DNA of 64,000 bases from Primula veris (GCA_963682055.1 OY821740.1:43358795-43422794), one strand, 5' to 3'; shown: positions 1 through 13,437, counted from the stretch's first letter. Made by a program: numbers and translations. Notes: generated by a model from the letters alone, not told the origin.

Positions 1-1085
1 AATAAGATTTGAAAGTTTATATGTTTTTGTTAATTTTCCTTTAAAAAATTTGGAGTATGCCCTAACTTGGATCCGCCGCTAGTTAGAATAATAATGAAAC
101 GGTCTATTCAGGTATTTTGAAATAATATTTTGAACGATATAGTCTATATATTAACCTTGTTTTGATGAGTTATATATAAAGCCTTTTAATGTGATACTTC
201 AATAGAAAACTGTCTCTTCAAATAAATATTCCGGTATACGGCCGGTTTGGAATACATAACCTTCCTTTTCATAGATTAATTATGAATTATATTATGACCG
301 TACAATTGACTAGGATACGTGTATTGTTGTGCGATTTTCAATTTCGATGAGTGAATTAGAAAGTAATGTGTATTGATGGTGTGTCTTGCAATGCATAGGT
401 GAATTTGAAGGGATTAATTAGACATAACAATTCAAAAGTTTTTTTAATTTTTTTTTAAAAAATTCATTACTCATGTACTACCCAAAGAAATTAGTTTTTG
501 GTGGCTTAAAGTAGCTAAGGTCACCCAAATTGATATGATACAAGAGTTATATATACACTCTATATTGAGTCCAACAGGCAACATGCAGGTACATCGTAAT
601 TAAAGGGTCTTAATACATAAATTACTAATTTATTTAAACAATTCATAATATGTTAGATTTTTTGAGAGATCTGAAATACACAAATGAAAAAAATTCTTTT
701 GAGAGAGGTTCGGGTAAATTTAATGTGCAACAATCATTTTTAAGATAGTATATATATATTTTAATCATTTCTAAGATATTATTCTCTTGAGTATTTCTCT
801 TATTGAAAAATAATTTTGATAGCAACTAAATAATGCATAGAGTCCCCAGCAGCCAGCCTACCCCATTCGAAGAAATAGAGTATGATGTATATTGGAAAAT
901 TTTCATCCAAAAAAGTTTCTACAATCATCTACTGTTGATTTGATTTTGTTCCCACTTACATTAAATTGAACGATGCAAATGAAAATGAAATCGCACATAC
1001 TCATGCTAATTGGTAAATTACCCTATTGTTAAAACCTATAAAAAAAATATATATATATATATATAAAAAAATAATTCATTTAACA

Positions 1086-1218
1086 TCATAAAAAAATTGT
1101 TATGCTGTTAAAGTGACTGTAGTTAAATTTTAGTAACAAATTAAGTTGTTATTGTTACTAAACTGTTGTTAAAATTTAACCGCAACCACTTTATCAATAT
1201 AACTAAAATTTTTTTATG
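1086..1218. repeat. Hairpin MITE-like inverted repeat
   Basis: The stretch folds on itself. It begins CATAAAAAAATT and ends with its near complement, and the inner arms read AAAGTGACTGTAGTTAAATT on one side and the reverse complement of AAAGTGGTTGCGGTTAAATT on the other. Arms are about 60 bp with few mismatches and almost no loop. There is no coding capacity. A short non-autonomous fold-back DNA element is the simplest reading; the superfamily is not clear. Confidence 0.55.
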
Positions 1219-3336
1219 ATTTTTTGTTTTTTGTTTTTTTTTTAGCTTAGAAGGAAAGCAAAGGAATCACTTTCATAGAGCACCATGATTGGGTAACAAA
1301 AAACCACGATCCACAATGTAGATAATCATCACTTGTATTTATCTAAATTATTTTTAATAAAGAAGAATATTTATATGCATGAGAAACGAACAATGTTGTG
1401 TAAACAATGTTGTCACATCAATTCCTTTTTGGGAAAAGTCCTAAGAGACATCTGATTAATGGTTTTATTTTTTATACGCTATATTATTAAATTGCAGCTG
1501 TCGATACTTTGTCCTTATTTACATAAAAGTAGTGATGTTGATATTATAAAACCATTATACTTGCTCTCTTTTATTCGTCCATTTACTTTTAATTTTTTTA
1601 AATTAAAGATATAAACATTCATTTCCCACTGAGCTTGGAAAAAGGTTCATGTAAACTTCTTCGTCTTTACCCAAAATTCGATGCCTATTCAGAAAGTTTT
1701 GATAGTATATTCTTTTGTACGTTATATTTAGCAAAATAACAAAAAAAAAACTACGGTTAAAGGCCGAGGGTTAGTTTTCTAACCAAAACACTTCCAATAA
1801 CAAATTAGAATATCTGGAGAGATTAAAATATTAAAAGAAGAAAATTAGAGCTCGCCAAGTCTCCAAATTAAATACCCTATCTTAAATTTTTTTTAAAAGA
1901 AGCTATTAAAGGAATATTTAGAGAGTAAATTTTGGAGTAAGCTTTTCGGTATGAATTATCATAATATATAATCACATTTTCAGGAAAGTAGGAAACCTTC
2001 GTACAGAATGGACCTGCACGTATTTTGGTAATTCTAACTAAATGGTTTTTCGTTACTAAATGAGTAGTGTGTTTATACAAATACATTATAAATGCGTTTG
2101 TTCTCAGGGTACTCTTAAGCATCTCTCTAAATTTAAGGAGCATTTTTCTAATAAAAACAAGGAAACATACTAAAACTATTTGGTCACATAACCCTCCAAA
2201 TTCCAATGATCGATAGATAGGGCTGGGTGACCAAACTGTCATGAAAAATATTATTGAGAAAACGATGAAAAATTACATATAAATGATACTTAATTATAAA
2301 AAACCCGTATCATAAAACACTATTAAAGATTAGTACATACTATTTTATTTATTCCTATTATACTATTAAAATAAATGGCACATCATCGTAGTTCTCCTCT
2401 CCCTATCATGTATTCAATAAAACTTAAACCACATGGGTGATTTAAAACTTAACATAATTATGTATTAATTAAATTATTTTTATGAGTTGAGAATAGTACT
2501 TGTCAAACTTACTATCTTTTATATGAGATGAGTATTTGAGTTTTTGGCAAATTAAGTATGTTTTTATGTGCTAATTATTGATAACTAAGAAATGGTACAT
2601 GATGTTACTAAATATGATATATGATTATACTTATTTTTACTATTTGTTATTAAATATGATGCTATTTATTTTGATATTTTATTATTAAACTTGATGTTAC
2701 ATGATGCTACTACATATTACACGATGTTAATATATATGATACACGATACTAATACAAATGCTACATGATGCTAGAATGATACATATGCGGCTTATTTTTA
2801 CTATTTATTTTAATTTTGATACTACATTATATCTATCAAATGTTAAATAAGAGCTACGAATAATCGCTACATTATTTTTCCAAACATGTTGTAGATATTG
2901 ATTTTTAATTTGTGGGAGTGGTTTATGGAGAGAGAGTAAAAATGGTAATATTAGGGAATGATTTATGGAGAATTTGAGTGAATATTTATGAGATGATTTT
3001 TAATGAAATTTAATGGTATTTTTGTCTTATAAATTTACATATGTATCAAACCTTAAAAAAGAGATTTAAGAATTCGTGTTTTTAGAGATTATGTTTATTT
3101 TTATGTACTAATTGGCTAATCTTCCAAAAATATTATACGTAATAAAAGTATTCTGCGTTTCACCTAATTCTAATATAATTTTTTTAGGAAAATCTATGAA
3201 AAATTGGATCTCTTAGATAAAGAAAGTTCAATGAAATGCATGCTATGTTTGAAAATCTCTTAGATAATGCATACTCTTAAACATACTTTCTTAAATAATT
3301 GTCATTCTTTATGTATACCTATATATGCATGAGTAG

Positions 3337-3520
3337 CAGGGGCGAAGCCAGGATGTGTAAATGGGGGGTGCCAAAATATATGTACAAGTAACATATTTTT
3401 ATGGGGGTGCCAAATCTACACCTAAAAAGAAATTGTACTAAAAAAAAATTACGTCACTTGGAATTTTTAAAATTATGGGGGGTGCCGTGGCACCCGATCG
3501 TCCCCACTTAGCTTCCCCTG
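3337..3520. mobile_element. Short hAT-like non-autonomous element
   Basis: The left end reads CAGGGGCGAAGCCAGG and the right end is the reverse complement of CAGGGGAAGCTAAG. The 184-bp interior has GGGGGTGCC words near both ends and no reading frame. The CAGGGGCGGAGCCAG type of end is common in plant genomes and has the general form of hAT termini. I did not find a clean 8-bp target duplication, so the superfamily is tentative. Confidence 0.55.
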
Positions 3521-4814
3521 ATAAAAGGATGAACAAGCAAACCCAAATGACTTAATTTCTACGGATTATTGGTGCGGGTATGCATATGTTTTCTAAAAGA
3601 AATGTTAAACCTAAAAGTTTTGGTACGTTTCCATTGAAGCATTATCTAATTACTAATAGAGCAAAATGCAAATTTCCAAAATTTATATTTTCCTTTGTTT
3701 TAAAATAAGGAGAGACCAAAATGCAATTCCTTAAATCATATAGTTTGTATCAGTACTAATGGTGGCTATCAGCCTAATGTAGAACGATGACTTACATGAA
3801 CATTATTTACACAAATGCAATAAAACTCATGTGGTTCACTGGTTCTCTATATTGCGCATTTGAATCTTCGACGTCATAAAAAAGAATTAATGTGACATTT
3901 CCCATGTTCAGATAAACATTTCTTGTGGATTATCTTTTAATACTTTTTTTAGAAAGATTTTATACGTGCAGGCACAAAAAGTGAGACAGTGGAAATGAAG
4001 AAGATAAAATATTCGAAACCAACAACAAGGGTATGTAGCTTTTATGAGCTTAGAGCTCAACTATGGTAGCTTTTTTTGGCCTTTCTTCTTATCACCATAT
4101 TAAACATTGACATCAAATAGGAAAAGATCCTTTCCATTATTAGACTGATCGATGAAAAGAAAGTGAAAGAAAATAGAAGAATATTTCAAGAAGAATTCTA
4201 CTTTTTCCCCACCAAAAAAAAAAGAAAGCGACGAATGATGGCATGACACGTATCAACCGAGCAATCACCCATACCGTGTCGAGCAATGGTTTGCGTTAGG
4301 GGCTATTATTTATATTTTTTGTTGTGGTCCAAATATATAGCATATATGATGTTGAAATCAGCGGTGGGCAATTGGGCATGCATGGTCTTGGCTGGCTAGT
4401 TCAATCATGCATCAAAGTTTGAAAATTCACATATGTATTGCTAGCCACCTTTGCAGAATAATTGTATTGTATAATTGAATATTGGGGTTTCAGTATGTGT
4501 ATAAATTATAATATCTCATGTACAAGGATGAGTAATTGAGTATTGATAGTACGTAGTCCTCCTTTTAATTTTTTTGGGCCAAAGATTGCTATATATATTC
4601 TAGACTTTTACTATATATTTTTATCGTGCAATCATTTCGGCTATTTCATGTTAATCTATGAAGATGAGGTGCCAGTGCAACCCCTTCAAGTTATTGATAT
4701 TAAAGAGTGAAAAAGCTCGTCACTTGTGTGATAAAACAAAAAAACTCATTACGCAAAAAGTTGATAGCGGTAAACCATATATACACGAATTTTAAAATTA
4801 AAACAAAAGCATTA

Positions 4815-5006
4815 CTAGAACTTAAATGAGACTGAACCAACATATGTAATTCTAATCCCGGGTAGGAATTCTGGAGGTGTGGTGCGGCGGGAAACGATGT
4901 TAGAGGCAGTGAATTTTAATTCGGTGATGCTAAAGGGAGATCGATCGTACGTTGTACTTGAAGCAAGAATTTCTTTTATTTCACGAGACTCGAGAATGTT
5001 TTTCAT
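4815..5006 (-). CDS. Possible small hypothetical protein (63 aa)
   Basis: A 63-codon frame with richer GC and more mixed codons than the surrounding DNA. It is hydrophilic, with Ser, Thr, Arg and Pro spread through it, and has no signal peptide, membrane segment or domain I recognise. It lies about 400 bp beyond the 3' end of the U-box gene, on the same strand. It could be a real micro-ORF, a fragment of an unrecognised gene, or chance. Only its composition speaks for it. Confidence 0.2.
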   Translation of the reverse strand: MKNILESREIKEILASSTTYDRSPFSITELKFTASNIVSRRTTPPEFLPGIRITYVGSVSFKF

Positions 5007-5400
5007 AAGCTTGGTAGAAATAGAATTTTTTTACCATGATACGTATGTGTCTATGCGATTGTCTAGCTAATTACGTATGATAATATTTGAGTCGTGTACA
5101 ATTCTGGTATGATTGGCTCTAGCTTTATTGGCAAAAAACAAACTGTTAAAACTTTTTTTTCCACTATTTTTTCTGATTTCTATATACAGAACTCTTCACT
5201 GAGGGTGTAAGGACTTGTTTTCCTTTTAACTTGAATAATCGTGATCCGGAACAATTCAAGAAATTTGGAAAATTGAAGAATTTCATAATGAACCGGACTG
5301 TGCAATCTCAGACCCTCTTAGATTTGTTACAGACCCTTGGTCTGTATTATCATGTCCGGCTTGCGTACATAACTATCCGGTCTATACAAACACACAAAGT

Positions 5401-6618
5401 TTACCTTGGGTCTTTTGTTTGTAAATATACAGCTAAACAAGATGAATTATTCCACACATTGGAGTGCAACTTAAGTACCTCTCTCGCTTTATCTTTTAGA
5501 CTTTTTGTGCAATTCGCTTGAAGAACCATACAAAGCTTGGACACAGCTCCTAAACTCAACATCTCCTTGAGAGTTTCTTTAGTTGCTGAAAATCTAGCAA
5601 TTAGGGTTAGTATATGTATTGCTCTATCATCCGTCGCGCATGAAACCCTCAAAATCCGTTTAGCTACCATAGCAATGCCACCCCCGTGCTTAAGAAGCTG
5701 AGCTCTACCATCGGCACAAGAACACAAATGAGCTAAAAGACAAAACGTTAGCTCAGTCATATTCTTTTGGGTGTCATTATTTAGCTCGAGGTCAATCAGA
5801 TTGAAAACGGCTCCTAATTCTATCATCTTCATTCGATTTCTTCCCCAAGGGCACACGTCTATAAGGATTTGCAAAGCTGTTTTCGCATTTTTTTTGAGAT
5901 TTCCAATTTCAATCATTTTCAAAATTTCTTGATGAAAATCTAGTTCAAGCCTGTCGAGCAAAGCCGAACTTGCAACCCCAATGATCAATTTAATGACCAA
6001 TAAAGCTTGTGTTTTGACACTAATTTCCGAGTGAAATCGTAAAACCCACAATAGAGATTGTAATATTTTGTTACCATCCTTGATCACCATTTGCTTTACA
6101 TCATTTGTTGGGCTCCATATTAGATTAATAATTGACAGTGCTTCTTCAAGACCATTTATCCTTCCCTCGTCAGAAATTCTAGTTACAAACAAAAACATGG
6201 ATTTTATAACTCCGGCTTCAGTCATACAAGCCTTGTTTTTCTCATTGTCCTTTGCAAGTTCCATCAATTTGTTCAATGCTTTTACACATACGAGATGATT
6301 GTGGACTTCTCGGATTAGTTTTAGAACAATTGGTTTTTCAAGGGGACATTTTGGAGTTGGGATCCGATCCACTCCAAATTTAGCATTTGCGACACACCAT
6401 GCTTGGATAAGACGCCTAAGTGTGTGGTTAGGAGTTAGGTCTGAGTCGGATGTCATAGGTTGCTTTGTGATTGGACATGTGGCATCATTGGTTGTTGATA
6501 GCCAATGCTCAATGCTTTTTCGGTCGTATGTCATGCCCGAGACAGTTATAACCGGGTCGTTCATTATTTGGAGAGAAATTGGGCATATGAAGTAATGAGG
6601 TATGTCGATCTCTTCCAT
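5401..6618 (-). CDS. U-box E3 ubiquitin ligase, PUB22/23/24 type (405 aa)
   Basis: Plant U-box/ARM E3 ubiquitin ligase, intact and intronless, as PUB22/23/24-class genes are. The U-box spans about residues 6-80: IPHYFICPISLQIM opens it, followed by DPV, TYDRKSIEHWL, TCPITKQ and the hallmark LTPNHTLRRLIQAWC. A short linker with RIPTPKCP follows, as in PUB22-24. Residues about 100-390 are helical ARM-like repeats. The family uses the U-box to bind E2 enzymes and the ARM part to bind substrates; members dampen pattern-triggered immunity and drought responses, acting in the cytoplasm. The start is the only Met before the U-box and gives the family's usual length (about 400-450 aa). Fold and assignment are firm; whether it is the counterpart of PUB22, 23 or 24 is not. 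Confidence 0.93.
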   Translation of the reverse strand: MEEIDIPHYFICPISLQIMNDPVITVSGMTYDRKSIEHWLSTTNDATCPITKQPMTSDSDLTPNHTLRRLIQAWCVANAKFGVDRIPTPKCPLEKPIVLKLIREVHNHLVCVKALNKLMELAKDNEKNKACMTEAGVIKSMFLFVTRISDEGRINGLEEALSIINLIWSPTNDVKQMVIKDGNKILQSLLWVLRFHSEISVKTQALLVIKLIIGVASSALLDRLELDFHQEILKMIEIGNLKKNAKTALQILIDVCPWGRNRMKMIELGAVFNLIDLELNNDTQKNMTELTFCLLAHLCSCADGRAQLLKHGGGIAMVAKRILRVSCATDDRAIHILTLIARFSATKETLKEMLSLGAVSKLCMVLQANCTKSLKDKAREVLKLHSNVWNNSSCLAVYLQTKDPR

Positions 6619-7604
6619 TTATGCCAAGGAAAAAGTTTGAAAAGAGAGAGGAAGGAGAAGGAAAAGAGCTTCAATGTAGATATATGAAAAATGTAACATA
6701 TTTAAAGAGGTACATCTCATTCTCAATTTCATCCATGTTGGTGAACTAAAATGTTGAAATCTTCAAACCAAATAATACAGACTTAGAAAGCAAAGCTAGG
6801 AAGGTAGGATAGTATGAGAGAACGGCTGCTTTTTTATTCTCAGGGTTTGAATTGAAAAGTTGAATTTCTAGAAAAGTAAACGGTGTTTACACTAGTAATT
6901 AGCCTTTTTTGCCTCATACGATATCTTTTGCCGGTCAAACTTATTGTTTTAACCAATTACTACCAAGATAAAGTTATTATGCTGGAATATTTATAAGGTA
7001 CTTTTTTATTTTTTTATTTATTAATAAGAGTTAAAGTGTCATGATTGCTATATCTTTTGACGCCAAACTGAAGAAGATAAAATCTTTGTAATAAAAACTT
7101 GAAATTAATTATTTGTATCAAACTGGTCTTTTTTGTGAGCTCCCTTGAGGCAACAACATGTGCTGTTCCAAGTTTTTTCTTTGTTCTTTTAATATAATTC
7201 TTAATTACCAAAAACAAAATTAAGAGTTAAACTAAATTTTCATATTAGCAAAAACAATAGAAACAGTGCATTTGATAATAACAGCCAATTACACTACGTC
7301 CATGCATCATAATTTGCGGTCAACTCCAGCCACTTAAAACATTTTTTTTCAAATACACACTGTTTTTGACTTTTTTTTTTTTAATGACAACTTGGCCACG
7401 GAGTAGCTCTTGTATAGTATACCGACTTAATTTGTCCATGTGATAAAAGTCCAGCATTGGAAAATTGGAATGCTTCCTTATTTTTGAACGACTAGGCAAA
7501 CAGTGTGGGCGATTCCAGATTATTTCATGTGGCCATTATTATTAAGGTATTAAATAATGTATGCTTTAAAGCCAACCCGATTATATATTCATATAAACAA
7601 CACT

Positions 7605-7860
7605 AGTCCGATCACGACACCAATTTTTAATACCTCAATTTAAAAATTAAAACTAGGCAAAACGACCAACAGTCTGTTACTTTGAGTTGGATTTACGAAT
7701 TGCTTCTTTAATTTTGAATATATACAAGAGTCGGATACTCGGATCGTGACACACCAATTTTTAATACCTCAATTAAAATTAGACAAAACAATTAACTAAC
7801 AGTCTGTTACTTTGAGTTGCATATAAAAACTGCTTCTTTACTTTTTCTGGCCAAATTATT
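7605..7860. repeat. Diverged direct duplication (~130 bp)
   Basis: Two adjacent copies share the words CCAATTTTTAATACCTCAAT and CAGTCTGTTACTTTGAGTTG in the same order, followed by a TGCTTCTTTA block. The second copy has small indels. This is a tandem duplication in non-coding DNA. Confidence 0.7.
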
Positions 7861-8049
7861 TGTTGACTTATATATGCATGCATTTGCATAATTACGTAAT
7901 TGACAATTTTCTAATTCGAGCGTGTTTTGCTCAATTGCTCTTTATAATCTTCATTTAGAAAATACCTCACGCTATAATATCAGTAACGTTATAGAGCTGA
8001 CTCAACCAGACTGATTGTCAGACAGTCCTTTATGTAATTTTTAGAATTC

Positions 8050-8290
8050 TTTTGACACCCCAAACAAAACAAAACTAAAAACTCAAATATAATACTTATG
8101 CAACCCTAGTTGAGACTACCCTAAACTTAAATATTAATTAAAAATATTAAAATTTTTTAATGATTTTAATATATTTTATTTGACGGTTCAACAAAATAAA
8201 AAACCAAATATAATATTATATAACCCTATTTGAGACTAGCATAACGTTAAATATTAATTAAAAATATTAAATATATGGTCGAATATCAGA
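8050..8290. repeat. Diverged direct duplication (~120 bp)
   Basis: Two copies share AAATATAATA, then AACCCTA-TTGAGACTA, then TTAAATATTAATTAAAAATA in order. It is AT-rich and non-coding. Confidence 0.6.
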
Positions 8291-8877
8291 CTATTAAATT
8301 TCGGGGTGAAAATGAAATTTTAAATTTACATTGAGTACTGGTGTGTTGAGAGTCTGATTTGAGTGTATCTGGCTCATTAACATGATTAGTGTTTGCCCTT
8401 AAAGTTAAATAACTCCCTTAAATCTCCACGGATTGCTGTTGAAGCTCGCATATGGAGGTCCAGAAATCGCCAGACATTGGCGAGCGGTCGAAGATTACCG
8501 CTACTCTTCAGCTCATGATGGCATAAACCACCAGTCTTAAGATTCAGCGGCTAACGACCATGAGAAACCATTGTTTTAGCAGTGACCCATTTCATTAACT
8601 ATACCGTTTACAAATTATTTGTTCATATATAATAAGATGATCGCAATAATCATTGTATTAGTTATATTTGCACGATGAATCTAAATGATAGGGAAAAGGC
8701 TACAAATTGGCTCATCATCTTCTGCATAGTTGTACACATAAAGATGAAACGATAGAATTACAACTCTTGACATTGAAAATTCTTCCTTATCTCTTCATCT
8801 ATATGTATATATATGGCTGTAGAGAGATCATTAATCAACATCAATTATATAATGATAAAGCAGACAGATGAAAAACA

Positions 8878-9102
8878 TACTTCTTCCGTCCTAATAAAAT
8901 ATTGTGGCACTTGAACTTTTATCGGCACTCATGCTTAAATTGTTGAAATATAAATTTTTAAAATTTATTCATATAGTTTAACATTTAAACTATGTGATTA
9001 ACTTTTAAAAATTTCGATTTCAACAAGTTAGATATGAGTTATTTGTCGATCAAAATTGCACGTATTTTCACATAGCCCTCACAATTTGGGACGGAGGGAG
9101 TA
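8878..9102. mobile_element. Stowaway-type MITE
   Basis: Left end TACTTCTTCCGTCCTAAT and right end GGGACGGAGGGAGTA are inverted, with TA at both borders. About 225 bp, no coding capacity. Subterminal words are shared with the elements at 16284, 24261, 36222 and 44143. Stowaway elements are Tc1/mariner derivatives that insert at TA. Confidence 0.85.
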
Positions 9103-9484
9103 GCGGTCACTTTTGGCTTTTTGAGATTCATCCTAAGCCACTTTTACTTTCCTTTACATTTTAAATAAAAGATCAAATATATTGTATACCAGTACCAAAT
9201 TCAAATTACCCCAAAGAAGGACATGTTATTTAGTGAACCAGCCAATTTAACATCAAAGTGATCGCTGCTAGTATAAATAGGTTAGGCACTCGGATTCTCT
9301 GTCTACCATATTTTTGGATATTCAATCACATTTGTCATAGTACAGCAGTCATGTTCTTCAGCTAATATACTTTCTTCCAATTTTAGGGTAATTACCCAAC
9401 AATTACGTACTATTTTCTACATTTTCAAAATATGATATGGGGATGGTTACTTATAAAATACTTCTGCAAATATTAAAAATTTAA

Positions 9485-12400
9485 TCACACATCATCACCC
9501 CAAGCATCATCCCTCATATTTTGTCTTGAAACTATACGATCCCGTCGAGCCTGTTCTTGTTTCTTTAACTCTTTAGAACCAAACCCTTTAGTGGGCAACT
9601 TTATTCCCATTCCTTGAGCAATCAGCCTTGTAGCAGCACTTGTCGAGGTTTTAGGTCTTTCACGAGGAGGGTCAAGATCTATGAAAATTTAGAGTAACAA
9701 ACACGAGACATGTAATTTACCGAATTGAATGGAAAATACAGTGTATCATAAAGAGGTTTTATATATACATGGACCAACAAGGTTGAGCAAACACTGAAGT
9801 TCTAAAAGAAAATAAATAAAAAGTCGGAAAAAAAAAGATAGTACAAGTCCAAAACCTTATTTTTGTTTACCTCCAATATTTCTAGTTTTCTCTTCATTAT
9901 CATTCCTTTCTCGGAAACAAAATCAACCTTTCAGGCAAATTTTCAAATATACTTTCTTTATACAAACTGATTTCTTATCATAGCTATCAGAAAATTTACT
10001 TCACAGTTAAATAGAGAAAGAAGAGGGAGTAGTGAAATCACTCCTTATTTCCTATCCAAACATGAAAAATAAATTAAAAAAATAAAGAGTAAATACATAT
10101 CCCTATACCTATTGAAGGGTTTGACTTTAAGACTGGGTCATTTTCATCAAGCACTCGCACTGTAAATGGACATTGAATCCGATTGCATACTTCAAGTGCT
10201 GCATTATCATAGCAGGGATAGAACGATTTCAGAGTAAATCCAATACCAATATTGACTGCATAAATGATAATGAAACAAAGAATCCAAAACTGGACAGTAG
10301 GTAGAACATGCGTTTACTAGACTTGTGCAAATTTGGAGTATTTGTCTATGCAAGCCTACAGGGGATGGAAAAAAATAATAAGAATTGTGTGAGTAAAAGC
10401 GAAACAACAGAAATTTGCTTTCAATACTTATAGCTGGTTCCCAAGTTGATTTTAAAAAAAAATCACATGAAGCAAAATCATCTTCCATTATCGGCACTCA
10501 TAAAATTTACCTCTTATTGGACAAAGGTCGGTGCTACTAACTCAAAGTCACAATTGCATGTAAAACCCTGCCTTACAGCACACTATCAGTGAATCATTGC
10601 ACGGATTTATTCAGTTTAAAACAGCATACTTAAAGGCATTATAACATATGCTGTAAATACCCCTTTGTAGAGGTAGGAACATGATTACATGGAAAGGGGG
10701 AAAGGGAGATAATTTGGTAACACTTAAATAAATTGTAAAAACAAATTTATATACTACACCAATTATATAGAAATTACTTCAAATTACTTTAGCATTCTTA
10801 TTTTGTCAATTATCATATTGTTCCACATTCCAAAGCAAACCACAAACCCAAAATAGCATTCTACATAAGCATAACCCCAAGGCACTGTGTGCGTAGATAG
10901 ACAAGTAGCGTACTCAATTTCCGTAATACCCCAGCAATTACAAATTATGGCAACGACAATAGTCCACCAGCCTACCAGGATTTTAACAAATTTGTAGAGC
11001 GTACTATAAACACTAACAATTTGAATACCAATCCATACGTGTTTTACCAAATTGTTAATTCCAATGCCCTAATGCAGTGCATATATGGATTTCGGATAAT
11101 GGCAGTCATCTAGTAATCACCTATATATAAACATGTATAAATGACAAAGGATATCAAATCGGCCGACGATTCCCCGGTGCAATAAGAGACTGTGTTCCAA
11201 AAAGAGAAGTACAGTGAAGAGCTCTGCCATAAACCCCAACTTCTAAATATTTTACATGTATAGAAGTTACCAAATTTTGAATTTGCATAAGAAAACAAAC
11301 ACTCATGATTTAAGAAAGTAAATAACCAGAACTGTTCAGAGATCAACTAAAACCTTAATGCCCAAGCCACAATGACACATCACGCACAGAAAAAAAAAAC
11401 TGGAACTTTAAAAAATATGCAATGATATAAATTAGTACGTATAATCTAAGGAAAGAAAATTTACCAATTGTTGGTGACTTAAAAACTGCAAGTGCAACAG
11501 TATCACTGACCCAGCGGATCACAACCCCATGATCTTTAAAATTCTTTAGAAGCTTCTCTAGGTCAGTTGTTGTAGTGCTTGGAGGAAAATCAGCCAGAAC
11601 AATAACATGACGTGTACCATAACTAACTAAAACAAACAAAACAAAACCAAAGATATATTTACTTACCACAATGAATACGATAAGGATCGTTGATTAAAAC
11701 ACGTGAGGACCTGATAAACAATAATTATTTACATAGCTTGATAATTATTAAAAATGCCCAAAACAGTTGAAATGAAGTCAATAAAACATGTTTGGAGAAT
11801 AAATAAGTATAAGTAACCTCCTTACTTGTTGAAATTAAAGCACTAAGGTTACATAAGTATGATGGTAACATACCAGTGGTTGCTGTAGTATCTATTTCAG
11901 CATTATGGCCTGCAATTTTATTTTCCGAATTATTAACAGGACCATCAGACTGCTGATTATTTTGCAATCCCTGTGCTGTATACGAGAATGTTCCCCTTCC
12001 ACGCCGCTTAGGAGCTCCAGTTTCCACAATTTTTTTTTTAACCAAAGGTTTCGAAACATCAGACAAGCTCTGTTGAGGGAGTAATTTTTCTGGAGCAAGA
12101 TCTGCTATAGCTTCCCAATCTGCCAATCCGTGAAAATGCTTGTTAATCATAATCAGCAACCTAAGATATCTTTCCATTTTTCCTTTTTTTTTTTCAATAG
12201 GTGAGGTAATGTATACAAAAGCGACCTCTAAAAACAGTAAAAAGAGTATTAATATCATAAATTCATAATCAACAAAACAGCGTTTAATAATCCCTACAAA
12301 TGCTCTAAATGTGTGTCGATTCAAGTTTATAATCCCTCGATCAATAAATAATAGTCCTGTTTTGAAAATCCAACTTTTTTTTATCAAGATGTGATAATTG

Positions 12401-13122
12401 CACTTAAATATTACTTAAACATCCCCCAATTTAATTAAATCGCAAATTGTTTCATCTGTTTTAACTTACCATTGTGGTGTAGAAGGGAGGGGGGAAGAAA
12501 AGAAAATAGAAGTTGAATACAAAACTGTAACTATGGACTATTAAATAGGTGTGGATGATGGAGTATAAAGTATCAATCAAAGAGATATCAAGACTAAATG
12601 CGCTTAATTCAAGTTAAATACTGAAAAAATCAGCCCACGTCTAAAAGGTTTCACTAACAGAAGTATGATAAAGAACATTGAAGAAACGAAAAGAAAATAG
12701 AAGTTGAAAGTACCATCTTCCGGAAGTTCTTCGCCAGGCAAATCAATTTTGGACGATTCTGATGACTTATTCGCATGGCCTTCACAAAAACAATAATGTC
12801 CAACCGTTAATATCTAATATGTAAATAGAAAACGATTAACACAGTGGTATAATATCATTAGGATATTCTGATGCGCAATATGACTTGCGACAATGTAACC
12901 ACACTATTATCCAATATTAGAAACTAGGTCCTTACAAAAGCACAAGCATCATTTTGACAATCAGTGCCAAGGAGAGAGATAATGTAGCATATCATAGACT
13001 AAGAAAAAACAATTACACCGTATATAGCTTGTATAAAGGAATAGACAATACCATCTGTGTGTGGCATAGCTTCTAATGGTGCGGAATTTTTTTGACCGGA
13101 GTCCAATGCAATCTTTATATTC
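9485..13122 (-). CDS. R3HCC1L-like RNA-binding protein, 3' exons (5' part not found)
   Basis: Spliced gene. Exons from the 3' end: 9485-9678, 10109-10198, 11465-11626, 11667-11710, about 11874-12119, 12714-12779 and 13052-13122. The RRM-like core is formed by exons reading RVLINDPYRIHC, YGTRHVIVLADFPPSTTTTD and IRWVSDTVALAVF. The last exon gives DLDPPRERP, then RLIAQGMGIKLP, KELKKQEQARRDRI and an acidic end DDAWGDDV, all hallmarks of plant proteins annotated as coiled-coil domain-containing R3HCC1L. The middle exons encode DDWEAIADLAP and a KRRGRGTFSY patch. Junction phases agree at all borders except 11874/11710: the strong G|GTATG donor breaks frame, whereas a weaker AT|GTTACC donor ending the exon at 11870 keeps it. 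The N-terminal exons of the family were not recognised upstream. The molecular role is poorly known; nucleic acid binding is inferred. Confidence 0.75.
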
Positions 13123-13437
13123 CTGAATTTGGGGGGAAAGGTAGAAACAATAGTAATTACAAGATAAACACCATAAAGAAAAATAAATAGAAATGCAAAT
13201 ATTTTCATCAAAATAAAATGAAACAGATGCAACCCAAGATTCTTTAGCTCGCACTACCATGCTAAATGCATTATCCAGCACATGGTACTTCAATCAGAAA
13301 AGGGAAATATTGTTTCAAACATCTTTCAAATAGGCATTAATCTTAAAAAAGAGATGCTTATGGAAACACATTCTCGGGAGGAATCTAGTCTGCATAATCA
13401 ATGTGTATTCAACAATACACCAAGTGTTAATTCATAC

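Larger units (their letters stand above)
1..4814. other. AT-rich intergenic region
   Basis: No gene was recognised here. The stretch is very AT-rich with stops in all frames. It holds a hairpin element near 1.1 kb, a short AT microsatellite at about 1047-1066, a loose family of ATGATGCTA-like words at about 2590-2870, and a short hAT-like element at 3337-3520. The longest reading frame, at 1877-2242 on the minus strand, has no recognisable domain and AT-rich, non-coding-like composition. Confidence 0.6.
6688..9484. other. Intergenic region with local duplications
   Basis: Between the U-box gene promoter and the 3' end of the R3HCC1L-like gene. No gene is visible. It holds two separate ancient tandem duplications (about 7600-7860 and 8050-8290) and a Stowaway-type MITE at 8878-9102. 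The U-box gene's promoter lies at the left end; a TTTAAATA element about 80 bp before its start codon is a weak TATA candidate. Confidence 0.5.

Noticed and set aside
1877..2242. 121-codon frame on the minus strand
   Set aside because: No domain, AT-rich codons, no splice context and no neighbour support; it looks like chance or an old repeat.
6068..6595. Open frames on the plus strand across the U-box gene
   Set aside because: They are mirror frames of the intact minus-strand U-box CDS.
10784..11346. Two minus-strand frames with hydrophobic stretches
   Set aside because: They lie inside an intron of the R3HCC1L-like gene; hydrophobicity comes from T-rich intron sequence.
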